Assembly: GCF_003045775.1 (NCBI RefSeq)
Contig: NZ_PXNS01000018.1
Coordinates: forward strand, 1 to 49,235
Direction of reading: 5' to 3'
From: Halomonas litopenaei
Lineage (GTDB): Bacteria; Pseudomonadota; Gammaproteobacteria; Pseudomonadales; Halomonadaceae
Length of the DNA: 49,235 bases
A program made the position numbers and the translations under genes. The notes under the pieces were generated by a model. It did no database searches and was not told where the DNA came from. It saw only the letters and a program-made list of their open reading frames with translations. Shown one piece after another: positions 17,543-27,152 of this stretch; the stretch's first letter is position 1; each line of letters starts with the position of its first letter.

Positions 17543-18532
17543 TCAGGACTGCCCCAGCACCAGCGATACCAGATAGGCGGTGTAGGCCAGGTAGACGGCA
17601 ACCAGGACGCCACCCTCGAACCGATTGATGCGCCCCGCCCGGCCCTTCCAGCCCAACGCGAACACCGCCATCATCAGGGTCATGGCGGTCATCAACGACC
17701 AGTCTCGCATCAGCACCTCACGCCCGGCCTCGATCGGCGCGATGACGGCGGCCAGCCCCACCACCCCCAGGGTGTTGAACAGGTTGGAGCCGACCACGTT
17801 GCCCAGCACCAGATCATGCTCCTTGCGACGCAGGGCACTGATGGACGAGGCCAGTTCCGGCAGCGATGTGCCGATGGCGACCACGGTCAGCCCGATGATG
17901 ACGTCGGACACCCCGAGACCCTGGGCGATATCCACCGCGCCCCACACCAGCAGCCGGGAACTGACGACCAGCAGGGCCAGGCCCAGCACGGTAAGGAAGA
18001 TGCCCTTGCCCAGCGACATGGGATGAGCATCGAGTTCCTGCACGGTATCGGTGGCCAGGGCGTCCGCCCTGGCGGCGGCTTCCTCGCGCCGGCTCTGGAT
18101 CACGCTTGCGACCATGAACACCAGCAGCGCCAGCAGCAGCAGCGCGCCCTCCAGCCGGGAGATAAGCCCGCCCCACATCATCAACGCCGACACCAGGGTG
18201 GCGGCACCGAGCACCGGCAATTCGCGCCGAATCACCGATGAATGCACCGCCAGCGGGGAGATCAGCGCCACCAGCCCCAGGATCAGGCCGATGTTGGCGA
18301 TATTCGAGCCATAGGCGTTACCGAGTGCCAGCCCCGGGTTGCCCTGTGCCGCAGACAGCGCCGACACCGTCAATTCCGGTGCCGAGGTGCCGAAGCCGAT
18401 CACCAGCATGCCCACCAGCAAGGGCGACAGTCCCAGCCGCGCAGCGGTGGCCGCGGCGCCCTCGACAAAGCGTTCGGCGCTCCACACCAGCACCACCAGG
18501 CCACCCAGAACCGCCAAAACGGGAAGCAACAT
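17543..18532 (-). CDS. Ca2+/Na+ antiporter of the CaCA family (YrbG-like)
   Basis: A 329-residue inner-membrane exchanger with about ten helices in two inverted halves. The alpha repeats are visible twice: GFGTSAPEL with GNAYGSNIANIGL in the first half and AIGTSLPEL with GNVVGSNLFNTLGV in the second. A cytoplasmic linker rich in Glu/Arg separates them (about residues 145-170). It probably expels Ca2+ in exchange for Na+ or H+. GAGGAG lies five bases before the ATG. The gene is divergent from pqiA. Exact ion specificity is not readable. Confidence 0.9.
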   Translation of the reverse strand: MLLPVLAVLGGLVVLVWSAERFVEGAAATAARLGLSPLLVGMLVIGFGTSAPELTVSALSAAQGNPGLALGNAYGSNIANIGLILGLVALISPLAVHSSVIRRELPVLGAATLVSALMMWGGLISRLEGALLLLALLVFMVASVIQSRREEAAARADALATDTVQELDAHPMSLGKGIFLTVLGLALLVVSSRLLVWGAVDIAQGLGVSDVIIGLTVVAIGTSLPELASSISALRRKEHDLVLGNVVGSNLFNTLGVVGLAAVIAPIEAGREVLMRDWSLMTAMTLMMAVFALGWKGRAGRINRFEGGVLVAVYLAYTAYLVSLVLGQS

Positions 18533-18654
18533 GTCAACTCCTCACCCATGATATCGGTCGCATCTTTGTCTATGGTGTCACCCACGTCAACGTGCCACAC
18601 TATTTAATTCGCAGGATCAGCTTGTTAAGCCATCAGCGTCTGATTCGCGACGAA

Positions 18655-20142
18655 ATGCAGACGAACAGAACCCTCTTTCAAGACCGGAGTCCCCCTACCA
18701 CTGTGACGACCCCCGTACGTGGCCCCCTGGAACGGATCCGCAACGCCTCCGTCACCCAGCATCCTCCCCCCGAGGTGCGCATCAGGTCGCGCCGGCGCCT
18801 GCGTGCCTGTCACGAGTGCGACTGGATCATGGCGCTGCCGCCGCTGCGTCCCGGTGAAGAAGCGGACTGTGTCCGCTGTGGTCACGACCTGGTCAAGCGT
18901 CATGCCTTCCCCGCCCAGCGCAGCCTGGCGCTGTCGCTGGCATCGCTGGTGGCATTGGCGCTGGCCCTGTCCTTTCCGTTTATCGGCTTCAGTACGCGTG
19001 GCGTCGGCAACGAAATAGAAGTGGCCCAGACCGCCACCCAGATGCTCGAGCACCACCAGCCCATCGTCGCCATGGTGGTGCTGATGTCGATCATCGTGTT
19101 GCCGGCGATCTATCTGCTGACGGTGGTGTGGCTGCAGATCAGCCTGATGCTGCCCCGCCGTCTGCCCTATAGCCGCACCCTGGCCCGTGGACTTTCCCAC
19201 ATCGCGCCATGGCTGATGGCCGACGTCTTTATCGTCGGCACCATGGTGGCGCTGATCAAGGTGGCAGGACTTGCCGAAATTTCCCTCGGACCGTCGTTCT
19301 GGGCCTTTATCGCCTACGCCATCCTGCTGCTGGCGACGACCCTGTCACTGGACAAGGACTGGCTGTGGTTCTCGCTCAGCGGCGAGCCTCTGGCACCGGA
19401 GGGCACGCGCACCGGCGAGACCGCGGCTTCCCAGGGGCTCACCGGCTGCCCCACCTGCGGGCTGATCAACTGCCTGGACAGCGAGGGCCATGGCCGTTGC
19501 GTGCGCTGCAGCGAGAAGCTGCACGCCCGCCGGCCGCGCAGCCTGCAGACCACCTGGGCGCTGCTGTTCACCGCCGCAGTGCTCTATATCCCCGCCAATG
19601 TCTATCCCATCATGTACACCACCAGCCTCGGCAGCTCGGACCCGCAGACCATCATCGGCGGTGTCATCTACCTGGTCAGCCACGGTTCCTGGCCGGTGGC
19701 GCTGGTGATCTTCGTGGCCAGCGTCATCGTGCCCATCGGCAAGCTGCTGGCACTGGTCTGGCTGTGCCTGGTGGCGCCGCGGGCACCGGGCATGCGCTCG
19801 GTGGTGCGAGCGCGGCTCTACCGATTGACCGAGCTGATCGGACGCTGGTCGATGGTCGACGTCTTCGTGGTAGCCATCCTGGTGGCCCTGATCCGCGCCG
19901 GTGCGCTGATGTCGATCGATCCTGGCCCCGCTGCGCTGGCCTTCGGTGGCGTGGTGATCATCACCATGCTGGCGGCCATGAGTTTTGAGCCTCGCCTGCT
20001 GTGGGACGGCAGCGAGGATCCCTGCAACCCGATGGACTCCCCGGATGATGACGGGTTGCACGGCGACCACTCGGGCCTGGCGTCCGACGCCGCCCCTTCA
20101 CCCCATCGCACTGCGCCGGATGAACAAGGAAGCACACCATGA
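18655..20142 (+). CDS. pqiA: Intermembrane transport protein PqiA
   Basis: A 495-residue inner-membrane protein with two PqiA domains, each with a zinc ribbon followed by four helices. Ribbon one starts CHECDW at residue 52 and closes with CVRCGHDL; ribbon two starts CPTCG at 265 and closes with CVRCSEKL. LYIPANVYPIMYTT and GRWSMVDVFVVAIL match E. coli PqiA from memory. It works with PqiB and PqiC in lipid transport between membranes. The start is uncertain: the frame is open far upstream across the divergent antiporter gene, and ATG 18655 is the first after that overlap, leaving about 50 extra N-terminal residues relative to E. coli. Its stop overlaps pqiB. Confidence 0.9.
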   Translation: MQTNRTLFQDRSPPTTVTTPVRGPLERIRNASVTQHPPPEVRIRSRRRLRACHECDWIMALPPLRPGEEADCVRCGHDLVKRHAFPAQRSLALSLASLVALALALSFPFIGFSTRGVGNEIEVAQTATQMLEHHQPIVAMVVLMSIIVLPAIYLLTVVWLQISLMLPRRLPYSRTLARGLSHIAPWLMADVFIVGTMVALIKVAGLAEISLGPSFWAFIAYAILLLATTLSLDKDWLWFSLSGEPLAPEGTRTGETAASQGLTGCPTCGLINCLDSEGHGRCVRCSEKLHARRPRSLQTTWALLFTAAVLYIPANVYPIMYTTSLGSSDPQTIIGGVIYLVSHGSWPVALVIFVASVIVPIGKLLALVWLCLVAPRAPGMRSVVRARLYRLTELIGRWSMVDVFVVAILVALIRAGALMSIDPGPAALAFGGVVIITMLAAMSFEPRLLWDGSEDPCNPMDSPDDDGLHGDHSGLASDAAPSPHRTAPDEQGSTP

Positions 20143-21827
20143 GTGACGCCGATAAGCGCCACCCCGACAACCCGCCAGCGCCGTCCAGCAAGGACATGCA
20201 CCGCGCCGCGCCGACCCAGCAGAAACGGCTGTCGCCGGTGTGGATCGTGCCCTTTGTGGCACTGCTGATCGGCGCCTGGCTGGTCTACGACAACTATGCC
20301 AGCCGCGGCCCCCAGATCGCGCTGCATCTGCCGTCCGCCGACGGCATCGAGGCCGGCAAGACGTTGATCAAGACCCGTAACGTGGAGGTCGGCAAGGTCA
20401 CCTCGGTAGCACTCAGCGACGATCTCTCCGGCGTCGAGATCACCGCTCAGATGGAACCCCAGGCCGAGAAGATGCTGGTCGAGGACACCCATTTCTGGGT
20501 GGTCAAGCCGCGCATCGGGCGCGAGGGTATCAGCGGACTCGGCACCGTTCTCTCCGGTGCCTATATCCAGCTCGAGCCGGGTCAGAGCGAGGTGGATGCC
20601 CGCGAATTCGACGTCAGCGACCAGCCTCCGGTGGCGCCGCCGGGTGCCCAGGGGCTGCGTCTCAACCTGGTCAGCCAGGTCGGCAACTCGCTCAGCGTCG
20701 GCGACGCCGTCACCTTCCAGGGGGTCAGCGTCGGACGCGTCGAGGAGGCCGACTTCGATGTCTCCACCCAGAGCATGCACCACCGCATCTTCATCGAGAG
20801 CCCCTACGACACCCTGGTCACCGAGAACACCCGTTTCTGGGCTACCAGCGGCATCGACGTGCGCTTCGGTTCCGACGGTTTTCAGGTGCAGGTCGAGTCG
20901 CTGGAAGCGCTGCTCGGCGGCGGCGTCACCTTTGGCGTGCCCGACGATGTTCCCGCCGGCAAGGAGGCGGAAGAGGACGCCTCCTACGAACTCTATGCCG
21001 ATGAGGAGGCCGCCCGCCAGGGTACCTTCAATCGCTATCTCGAGTACGTGCTGCTCAACGAAGATACGGTACGCGGCCTGTCCCGCGGAGCCCCGGTGGA
21101 ATTCCGTGGCGTGCGCATCGGTACCGTGGCAGCCGTCCCCTGGAACTTCACCTCGCCCCAGCCGGAAAACCGCGACAAGCTGGCCATCCCGGTGCTGATC
21201 CGCATCGAACCCCAGCGTCTGGGCATCGGCGCCAACGAGCTGGATCTGCAGGAGTGGCGTGAGCGCTTCGACCGGCTGTTCGAGCGTGGCCTGCGCGCGA
21301 CCCTCAAGAGCGGCAGCCTGTTGACCGGGGCGCTGTTCGTCGACCTCAAGATCGACGAAGAGCTGCAGGGCCAGTATCTGGCCGAGACCTTCGCCGACCG
21401 CCCGGTGTTCCCCACCGCCTCGGCTGGCCTTGCCCAGATCCAGGCCCAGGTCACCGCCCTGCTCGACAAGCTCAACCGCCTCGAAATCGAGCCTATCCTG
21501 TCGGGACTCGACCGCAACCTTCAGGTCTCAGAGGCGATGCTGACCCAGGCCCGCTCACTGGTGCAGAGCATGAACAGCCTGCTCGACAACCCCGAGACCC
21601 AGGGCTTGCCCGGCAACCTCAACCAGACCCTGGTCGAGCTGCGCCGCACCCTCGACGGGCTGTCGCCGGAATCCAGCGTCTACCAGGACCTGACCCGCAC
21701 CCTCAACGAGGTCGAACGTCTGGTGCGTGACCTGCAGCCGGCCGCTCGCAAGATCAGCGACGATCCCCGCGCGCTGCTGTTCGACAGCATCCAGACCGAG
21801 GACCCGATCCCGCGGGCACCGCGCTGA
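20139..21827 (+). CDS. pqiB: Intermembrane transport protein PqiB (three MCE domains)
   Basis: A 562-residue protein anchored by one N-terminal helix (VWIVPFVALLIGAWLV, about residues 30-46), with the rest in the periplasm. Three MCE/MlaD domains follow: ALHLPSADGIEAGKT with VGKVTSV, LVSQVGNSLSVGD with VSVGRVEEAD, and VLLNEDTVRGLSRG with VRIGTVAAVP. The last 130 residues form a long helix-rich needle (ALLDKLNRLEIEPIL onward). MCE rings build a tunnel for lipids across the periplasm. The ATGA overlap with pqiA shows operon organisation. Confidence 0.95.
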   Translation: MSDADKRHPDNPPAPSSKDMHRAAPTQQKRLSPVWIVPFVALLIGAWLVYDNYASRGPQIALHLPSADGIEAGKTLIKTRNVEVGKVTSVALSDDLSGVEITAQMEPQAEKMLVEDTHFWVVKPRIGREGISGLGTVLSGAYIQLEPGQSEVDAREFDVSDQPPVAPPGAQGLRLNLVSQVGNSLSVGDAVTFQGVSVGRVEEADFDVSTQSMHHRIFIESPYDTLVTENTRFWATSGIDVRFGSDGFQVQVESLEALLGGGVTFGVPDDVPAGKEAEEDASYELYADEEAARQGTFNRYLEYVLLNEDTVRGLSRGAPVEFRGVRIGTVAAVPWNFTSPQPENRDKLAIPVLIRIEPQRLGIGANELDLQEWRERFDRLFERGLRATLKSGSLLTGALFVDLKIDEELQGQYLAETFADRPVFPTASAGLAQIQAQVTALLDKLNRLEIEPILSGLDRNLQVSEAMLTQARSLVQSMNSLLDNPETQGLPGNLNQTLVELRRTLDGLSPESSVYQDLTRTLNEVERLVRDLQPAARKISDDPRALLFDSIQTEDPIPRAPR

Positions 21828-21909
21828 TCGCCTCCCGCCCGAGTCAGCGGACTCGGGCGGGATAGACGGAAGCATCGACAACACTGACCTCACCGGAAAG
21901 GAGTTCTCC

Positions 21910-22491
21910 ATGAGGCCGATACATCGCCTGTGTGTTCCCCTGCTGGCGCTGTGGCTGGGCGGCTGCGCCAGCGGCACCGCCCCCATGAACCACTACGTGC
22001 TGCCCTCGGATGCAGGCAGCAGCGATGCCCGGGTCCCCAGCGCCGACGAAACGCCGTTGCTGGTGTCCACACCCAGGCTCGCCAACTACCTCGAGGCCGA
22101 AGGCATTGTCCTTCAACTCGACGACATCTCGCTGAACGAGGCCAAGTCCCACCAATGGGCGGCACCGCTGGCACAGCAACTCGAACGCGGCCTGCGCGAC
22201 CGCCTGGAGGCCAGGCTGCCTGGACGCCGGGTGCTGCTGTCCGGCGACAGTGGCAACGCCCTGACGCTGGAATTGAGCGTCGACCGCTTCCAGGGCCACT
22301 ACGACGGCTACGCCGTGGCTTCTGGTCAGTGGCTGTTGCGTGACGGCCAGCGCAAGGTGGTGGACAGCGACAGCTTCGAGGCCACCGAGTCGCTGGACAG
22401 CGACGGCTATTCGGCACTGGTACGGGCGCTGGGGCGCACCTGGGATCAGGTGGCCGATGATATCGCCGCCCGGGTCCGCGTCGCTCCCTGA
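21910..22491 (+). CDS. pqiC: Outer-membrane lipoprotein PqiC
   Basis: A 193-residue lipoprotein of the ABC-transport auxiliary family that caps the PqiAB bridge at the outer membrane. A lipobox LGGC places the lipidated cysteine at residue 19. MNHYVLPS, the ELSVDRFQGHYDGYAVASGQ beta strand region, and ALGRTWDQVADDIA fit the family. ATG 21910 follows AGGAG (21898-21902) after an 82-base gap from pqiB; an upstream in-frame start lies inside pqiB and was rejected. Confidence 0.92.
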   Translation: MRPIHRLCVPLLALWLGGCASGTAPMNHYVLPSDAGSSDARVPSADETPLLVSTPRLANYLEAEGIVLQLDDISLNEAKSHQWAAPLAQQLERGLRDRLEARLPGRRVLLSGDSGNALTLELSVDRFQGHYDGYAVASGQWLLRDGQRKVVDSDSFEATESLDSDGYSALVRALGRTWDQVADDIAARVRVAP

Positions 22492-22530
22492 GCGTCTCGA
22501 CAACGCCCTCCCGCCCCTCTTCAAGGTTCT

Positions 22531-22574
22531 GCCGGCCCGACTTCTTTTCACCCCCGCCGATGCGCCGGGCCGGC
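22531..22574. terminator. Inverted repeat after pqiC
   Basis: GCCGGCCCG (22531-22539) and CGGGCCGGC (22566-22574) are perfect 9-bp arms around a 26-base loop. It may end pqiABC transcription, but the loop is long and no T-run follows. Confidence 0.3.
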
Positions 22575-22709
22575 AAATCTGGCATCATGCCCGCAACGGT
22601 GACGGGGGTCCCCCGCTAGAGCGGTCACCGAATTTTTCCCCACGCCTTGTCCGGGACCGACGCCATCAGAACGGTGGCGTCCAGCGAGTGCGTGCGTGCT
22701 GGAGTTTGC

Positions 22710-24056
22710 ATGAGTTTTTCCGATCTCGGCCTGCGTGCCGAATTGCTTCGCGCCGTCACGGCGCAAGGCTATGACACCCCGACTCCGATTCAGCGTCAGG
22801 CCATCCCCGCGGTACTCAAGGGTGGTGACCTGCTGGCCAGTGCCCAGACCGGCACCGGCAAGACAGCGGGCTTTACCCTGCCGATGCTGCAGCGCCTGGC
22901 CGATGGCCCTCGCCCCTCCAAGCGCCAGGTCCGTGCCCTGGTGCTCACGCCCACCCGTGAACTCGCCGCCCAGGTCGGCGAGAGCGTGCGCGACTACGGT
23001 CAGCACCTGTCACTGCGTCACCACGTGATCTTCGGTGGCGTCGGCCAGCAACCCCAGATCGACGCCCTGCGGCCCGGTCTCGATGTGCTGGTGGCAACGC
23101 CTGGCCGCCTGCTCGACCTGCACCAGCAGGGGCACGTGGATCTGTCGAGCGTCGAGATCCTGGTGCTCGACGAAGCCGACCGCATGCTCGACATGGGCTT
23201 TATCCACGACATCCGCCGTGTGCTGAAGCTGTTGCCCGAGAAGCGTCAGAACCTGCTGTTCTCGGCGACCTTCTCCAGCGAGATCCAGGCGCTGGCCGAC
23301 AAGCTGCTCGACCGCCCGGAGATGATCGAGGTCGCACGCCGCAATACCACCGCCGAGACCGTCGACCAGGCCGTCTACCGAGTGGACCGGGAACGCAAGC
23401 GCGAGCTGCTGTCACACCTGATCACTAGCCAACGCTGGTTCCAGGTGCTGGTGTTCACTCGCACCAAGCACGGCGCCAACCGCCTGGCCGAGCACCTCGA
23501 CAAGCGCGACATCTCTGCCATGGCGATCCACGGCAACAAGAGCCAGTCAGCCCGTACCCGCGCCCTGGCGGCGTTCAAGGCCGGCGAGCTGCAGGTTCTG
23601 GTGGCCACCGACATCGCCGCCCGTGGTCTCGACATCGACGAACTGCCCCACGTGGTCAACTTCGAGCTGCCCAACGTCGCCGAGGACTACGTCCACCGCA
23701 TCGGTCGTACCGGCCGTGCCGGCAACGAAGGCCAGGCCATCTCGCTGGTGTGCGTCGATGAGCATGGCCTTTTGAAGAACATCGAGCGCATGATCAAGCG
23801 TGACCTCGAGAAGCGCATCGAACCGGGCTTCGAGCCCGACCCCAACGCCAAGCCGGAGCCCATCGAGAACGGCCGCAACAAGCGCGGTGGCGGTCAGCGC
23901 CGCAGCCAGGGTGGCAACAATAGCTCCCAGCGCGGCAACGGACGACGTGGTGACGGTGGCGGTGGCGGCGACAATGCCCGCAACGGCAATGGCGAGCAGC
24001 CTGCACGTCGCAGGCGCAGGCGCTCCGGCCAGGGCAACCGCCAGGGACAGGCATAA
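22710..24056 (+). CDS. rhlE: DEAD-box ATP-dependent RNA helicase, RhlE type
   Basis: A 448-residue helicase. In order: Q motif GYDTPTPIQRQAIP, Walker A AQTGTGKT, PTRELA, TPGR, DEAD box VLDEADRMLDMGF, SAT, then domain two with ATDIAARGLDIDELPHV and HRIGRTGRAG. The C-terminal 90 residues are Gly/Arg/Asn-rich and basic, typical of RNA-binding tails. RhlE proteins remodel RNA during ribosome assembly and decay. ATG 22710 follows GGAG with five-base spacing; the upstream in-frame start adds no family sequence. Confidence 0.93.
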   Translation: MSFSDLGLRAELLRAVTAQGYDTPTPIQRQAIPAVLKGGDLLASAQTGTGKTAGFTLPMLQRLADGPRPSKRQVRALVLTPTRELAAQVGESVRDYGQHLSLRHHVIFGGVGQQPQIDALRPGLDVLVATPGRLLDLHQQGHVDLSSVEILVLDEADRMLDMGFIHDIRRVLKLLPEKRQNLLFSATFSSEIQALADKLLDRPEMIEVARRNTTAETVDQAVYRVDRERKRELLSHLITSQRWFQVLVFTRTKHGANRLAEHLDKRDISAMAIHGNKSQSARTRALAAFKAGELQVLVATDIAARGLDIDELPHVVNFELPNVAEDYVHRIGRTGRAGNEGQAISLVCVDEHGLLKNIERMIKRDLEKRIEPGFEPDPNAKPEPIENGRNKRGGGQRRSQGGNNSSQRGNGRRGDGGGGGDNARNGNGEQPARRRRRRSGQGNRQGQA

Positions 24057-24108
24057 GCTCGAGCATCGCCTCAGGCATAGCCCCGAGCGGCTGGACAAGA
24101 GCAATCCG

Positions 24109-24128
24109 GGGGGCGGCTTGCCGCCCCC
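24109..24128 (+). terminator. Terminator candidate after rhlE
   Basis: GGGGGCGGC and GCCGCCCCC pair around a two-base centre about 50 bases after rhlE, followed by TT and a C/T-rich tail. Confidence 0.5.
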
Positions 24129-24151
24129 TTCCATCTCAGCAGGACAGCGAT

Positions 24152-24652
24152 ATGGCATCTCCAGAACTGATCAAGGAATATCGCCGCTTCCGGGCCTTCC
24201 AGAAGCAGGCGCAACTCGACAACGAGCATCGCGGCGCCCAGACCAAGATCGACGAGGCGCGGGTCAGTGCCGCTCGCATGACCGAGGCCTACCGCAGCAT
24301 GGCAGAGAAAGGCGCCGAGCAGGGGGCCTGCTATCGCACCCTCTACCTGCGCGACCATGACGGCGTGGCGCTGACCTGCGAAGGCTGGATGTTCGTGCGT
24401 CGCGTGCTGGCCGAAGGCGGTGCCACTCGCGTACGCGCCAGCCTGCTCGAGACCTTCCGCCTGGAGAATGGCCAGTGCGCCCCCGGCGACACCCCGGTCG
24501 AAAAGATCACCCTGGAGATCTACGACCAGCTGCTGGTCGACAAGGGGATGGCCACGGCCGTGCGCATCGATGGCGTCGACGGCGATCGCCACAGCCAGTT
24601 CCTGACCTTCAATGATCAGGTGCGTGGCGATCTGCGTCGCTTCCTGAAATAA
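24152..24652 (+). CDS. Hypothetical protein
   Basis: A 166-residue soluble protein I do not recognise. The first 60 residues are charged and probably helical (EYRRFRAFQKQAQ, then RMTEAYRSMAEKG); the rest looks alpha/beta, with LYLRDHDGVALTCEGW, EKITLEIYDQLLVDKG and SQFLTFNDQVRGDLRRF. There is no signal peptide or membrane helix. Codon use and GC match the neighbours, supporting a real gene. It lies between rhlE and a transporter, with a terminator candidate upstream, so it may be its own unit. No function is proposed. Confidence 0.8.
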   Translation: MASPELIKEYRRFRAFQKQAQLDNEHRGAQTKIDEARVSAARMTEAYRSMAEKGAEQGACYRTLYLRDHDGVALTCEGWMFVRRVLAEGGATRVRASLLETFRLENGQCAPGDTPVEKITLEIYDQLLVDKGMATAVRIDGVDGDRHSQFLTFNDQVRGDLRRFLK

Positions 24653-24734
24653 CCGTATCGGCCGCCGTCCGCGGGGCCTGCGCCTCCGGCGGCGCGCCTT
24701 CCCCGCTGCGGTGGTCCACCCGCTGGAGCCCCCG

Positions 24735-25964
24735 ATGAAGGTCTCGTCCCTGCCCTGGCGCTTTCTGGTGCTGATGGTACTGGTCGGCCTCAACCTGAGA
24801 CCGGCACTCTCTTCGCTTGCCCCGCTGCTCGCCCGTGTGCAGCAGGATACCGGCCTGTCCCCCAGCGCCATCGGCGCCCTGACCACCCTGCCGGTATTGT
24901 GCCTGGGCCTGTTCGCTCCGCTGGCGCCCCGCCTGTCGCGCCAGTACGGCCCGGAACGCGCCTTGTCGCTGGGTCTGGTGGTCATCACCAGCGGTCTGCT
25001 GCTGCGCTGGCAGGGAAGCCCCCTCGCGCTCTACGCCGGCACCCTGCTGGTGGGTGCCGGTATCGGTGTATCGGGCGCCCTGCTACCGGCGCTGGTCAAG
25101 CGCGAGCTGCCCCGGGGCGCCGACCTGATGACCGGGGTCTACACCATGGCCCTGTGTCTGGGTGGCGCCCTGGGTGCCGGTCTGGCGATTCCCCTGAGCG
25201 ACCTGCTGGGTGGCTGGACACGCAGTCTGGCGGCCTGGTCGCTGCTGGCCATGGCGGCGCTGATCGCCTGGGAGCTTTACATGCCGCGCACCGCCGCTAC
25301 CCCGCGGATGGCGGGTGACCCCGGCACCGGCATGACCCGTGGCCTGCTGCGCCAGCCCCTGGCCTGGCAGGTGGCGCTATTGATGGGCACCCAATCGTCG
25401 CTGGCCTACATCGTCTTCGGCTGGCTGCCGACGCTGTTGATGCAGCGCGGCATCGGCGAGGCAGAGGCCGGCCTGTTGATGGGCATGTCGGTGATGGTCC
25501 AGCTGATTTCTGCGCTGCTGGCACCCTGGCTGGCCCGCTTCGGTCGTGATCAGCGCCCGGCGCTGCTGCTGGTCCTCGCCAGCACCGCCAGCGGCCTGTG
25601 GATCCTGTTGATGGCCGACACCTCCCTGCGCTACCTCGGCGCACTGCTGCTGGGGCTCGGCCAGGGCGGCAACTTCTCCCTGGCGCTGACCCTGATCGTG
25701 CTGCGCAGCGCAGATTCGCGTCTGGCAGGCCGCCTGTCCGGACTGGCCCAGGGTGGCGGCTATGCCCTGGCCGCCCTGGGCCCCTTGAGCGTCGGCATCA
25801 TGCTTGACCTGCAGGCACCGATCACCGCCATCGCCTGGCTGTTGATGGGGATCGCCGCCGCCGCCGCCAGCTTCGCCTGGTTCGCCGGTCGTCAGCGTCA
25901 GCTCTGCTTCGACGCCGACGATAACGTCATCACCCGCTGCGCGCCTCGCCGAGGCTCACGCTGA
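24735..25964 (+). CDS. MFS transporter, CynX/NimT family
   Basis: A 409-residue inner-membrane transporter with about twelve helices. GLNLRPALSSLAPLL at the first helix, LFAPLAPRLSRQYG in the first loop and VGAGIGVSGALLPALVKRE are typical of the CynX (cyanate)/NimT (nitroimidazole) branch. Substrate cannot be inferred. ATG 24735 follows GGAG by six bases; a GTG at 24711 is in frame but lacks a site. The following asparaginase is 43 bases downstream on the same strand, so the two may share a transcript. Confidence 0.85.
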   Translation: MKVSSLPWRFLVLMVLVGLNLRPALSSLAPLLARVQQDTGLSPSAIGALTTLPVLCLGLFAPLAPRLSRQYGPERALSLGLVVITSGLLLRWQGSPLALYAGTLLVGAGIGVSGALLPALVKRELPRGADLMTGVYTMALCLGGALGAGLAIPLSDLLGGWTRSLAAWSLLAMAALIAWELYMPRTAATPRMAGDPGTGMTRGLLRQPLAWQVALLMGTQSSLAYIVFGWLPTLLMQRGIGEAEAGLLMGMSVMVQLISALLAPWLARFGRDQRPALLLVLASTASGLWILLMADTSLRYLGALLLGLGQGGNFSLALTLIVLRSADSRLAGRLSGLAQGGGYALAALGPLSVGIMLDLQAPITAIAWLLMGIAAAAASFAWFAGRQRQLCFDADDNVITRCAPRRGSR

Positions 25965-26007
25965 TACTGTCACTCGTGTCTTCACTCCTTGTGCAGGAAG
26001 CCCACCC

Positions 26008-27054
26008 ATGACCCACTCACCCCTGGACCCGGTGCTGGTGATCTACGCCGGCGGCACCATCGGCATGATCGACACCCCCTCAGGCCTCGCCCCCGGCCCC
26101 GACATGGAAGCCCGGGTGCGCGACGCCCTGGCCACACTACCCGACGATCGCCGGACCGCTCTGCCACCCTTTACCTGGATCGAGGTCGAGCAACCCATCG
26201 ACTCCAGCGGCGCCCGTCCCGAGGACTGGGCCCGGCTGGCCGCGCTTGTCGCCGAGCAGGCCAATCGCCATCGCGGCGTGGTCGTGCTGCACGGCACCGA
26301 CACCCTGGCCTGGACCGCCTCGAGCCTGGCCTACCAGCTTCAGGGCATCGATCGCCCGGTGGTGGTGACCGGCTCCATGGCGCCGCTGGCCCAGCAGCAC
26401 AGTGACGCCCTGTACAATCTCGAGAGCGCGCTGCGCTACGCCGCCATGCCTGAATTGCAGGAAGTGGCGGTGAGCTTTGGCGACAAGCTGCTGCGGGGCA
26501 GCCGGGCTCGCAAGTGGCACACTCGCGAGCCGGATGCCTTCGAAAGCCCCAACCTTGACCTGCTGGGGAAGCGCCACGGAAACGACTTCCGGCTGCATCG
26601 CGAGCACAGCCTCGAGGCTACGCAGCGCGGCGCACCCCGCTACGAGCTCGGCGACTATCATGGCCTGGGGGAGCAGGTGGTGCGGGTGGTCCTGTGGCCG
26701 GGCATTCAACCCTGGCAGCTGGCGGCCTGGCTGGGTGATGACCGCGTCAAGGGCGCCCTGATCGAGGTGTGGGGCGGCGGCAATGTACCTGACGACACCG
26801 AGCTTGGCGCCGTGCTGGCAGAGGCCAGCGGCCAGGGCAAGCTACTGGTCGCGATCAGCCAATGCCCACACGGCACCATCGACATCGGACACTACGCTGC
26901 CGGCAAGATGCTGGCCGACGCCGAGGTGGTATCCGGCGACGACATGACCCCTGAGTCGGCCTATACCAAACTGGTGCATCTGCTGTCGCTGCCCCTCTCG
27001 CTGGAACAGAAACGTCGGCTGTTTCGAACCCCGCTGGTCGGAGAACGAGGTTGA
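26008..27054 (+). CDS. ansA: L-asparaginase, type I cytosolic
   Basis: A 348-residue hydrolase that converts asparagine to aspartate and ammonia. The first catalytic threonine is T17 in VIYAGGTIGM; the second motif is VVLHGTDTLAWTASSL near residues 91-106. VVTGSMAPL, LYNLESALRYA and AISQCPHGTIDIGHYAAG also match the family. No signal peptide is present, consistent with the low-affinity cytosolic type rather than periplasmic AnsB. It closes a possible transporter-asparaginase pair. Confidence 0.93.
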   Translation: MTHSPLDPVLVIYAGGTIGMIDTPSGLAPGPDMEARVRDALATLPDDRRTALPPFTWIEVEQPIDSSGARPEDWARLAALVAEQANRHRGVVVLHGTDTLAWTASSLAYQLQGIDRPVVVTGSMAPLAQQHSDALYNLESALRYAAMPELQEVAVSFGDKLLRGSRARKWHTREPDAFESPNLDLLGKRHGNDFRLHREHSLEATQRGAPRYELGDYHGLGEQVVRVVLWPGIQPWQLAAWLGDDRVKGALIEVWGGGNVPDDTELGAVLAEASGQGKLLVAISQCPHGTIDIGHYAAGKMLADAEVVSGDDMTPESAYTKLVHLLSLPLSLEQKRRLFRTPLVGERG

Positions 27055-27069
27055 CATCCCGCAGGTCAC

Positions 27070-27120
27070 AGAGCAATTTTATGCTCTATTGACACTCAAG
27101 GGGCCATGATGGAGTAAGGT
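27070..27120 (+). promoter_or_regulatory. Palindrome and promoter-like elements before the DUF2789 gene
   Basis: AGAGCA and TGCTCT (27070-27087) form a 6-bp inverted repeat directly upstream of a perfect TTGACA at 27089-27094. A TAAGGT at 27115-27120 could be the -10, but the spacer would be 20 bases, longer than ideal. Confidence 0.35.
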
Positions 27121-27152
27121 TAGGGAGTCCCCGTCATGACAAGGAGTTGCTC

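Noticed and set aside
18238..18654. Long in-frame extension of pqiA upstream of 18655
   Set aside because: It runs antisense through the 5' part of the antiporter gene and carries no PqiA-like sequence.
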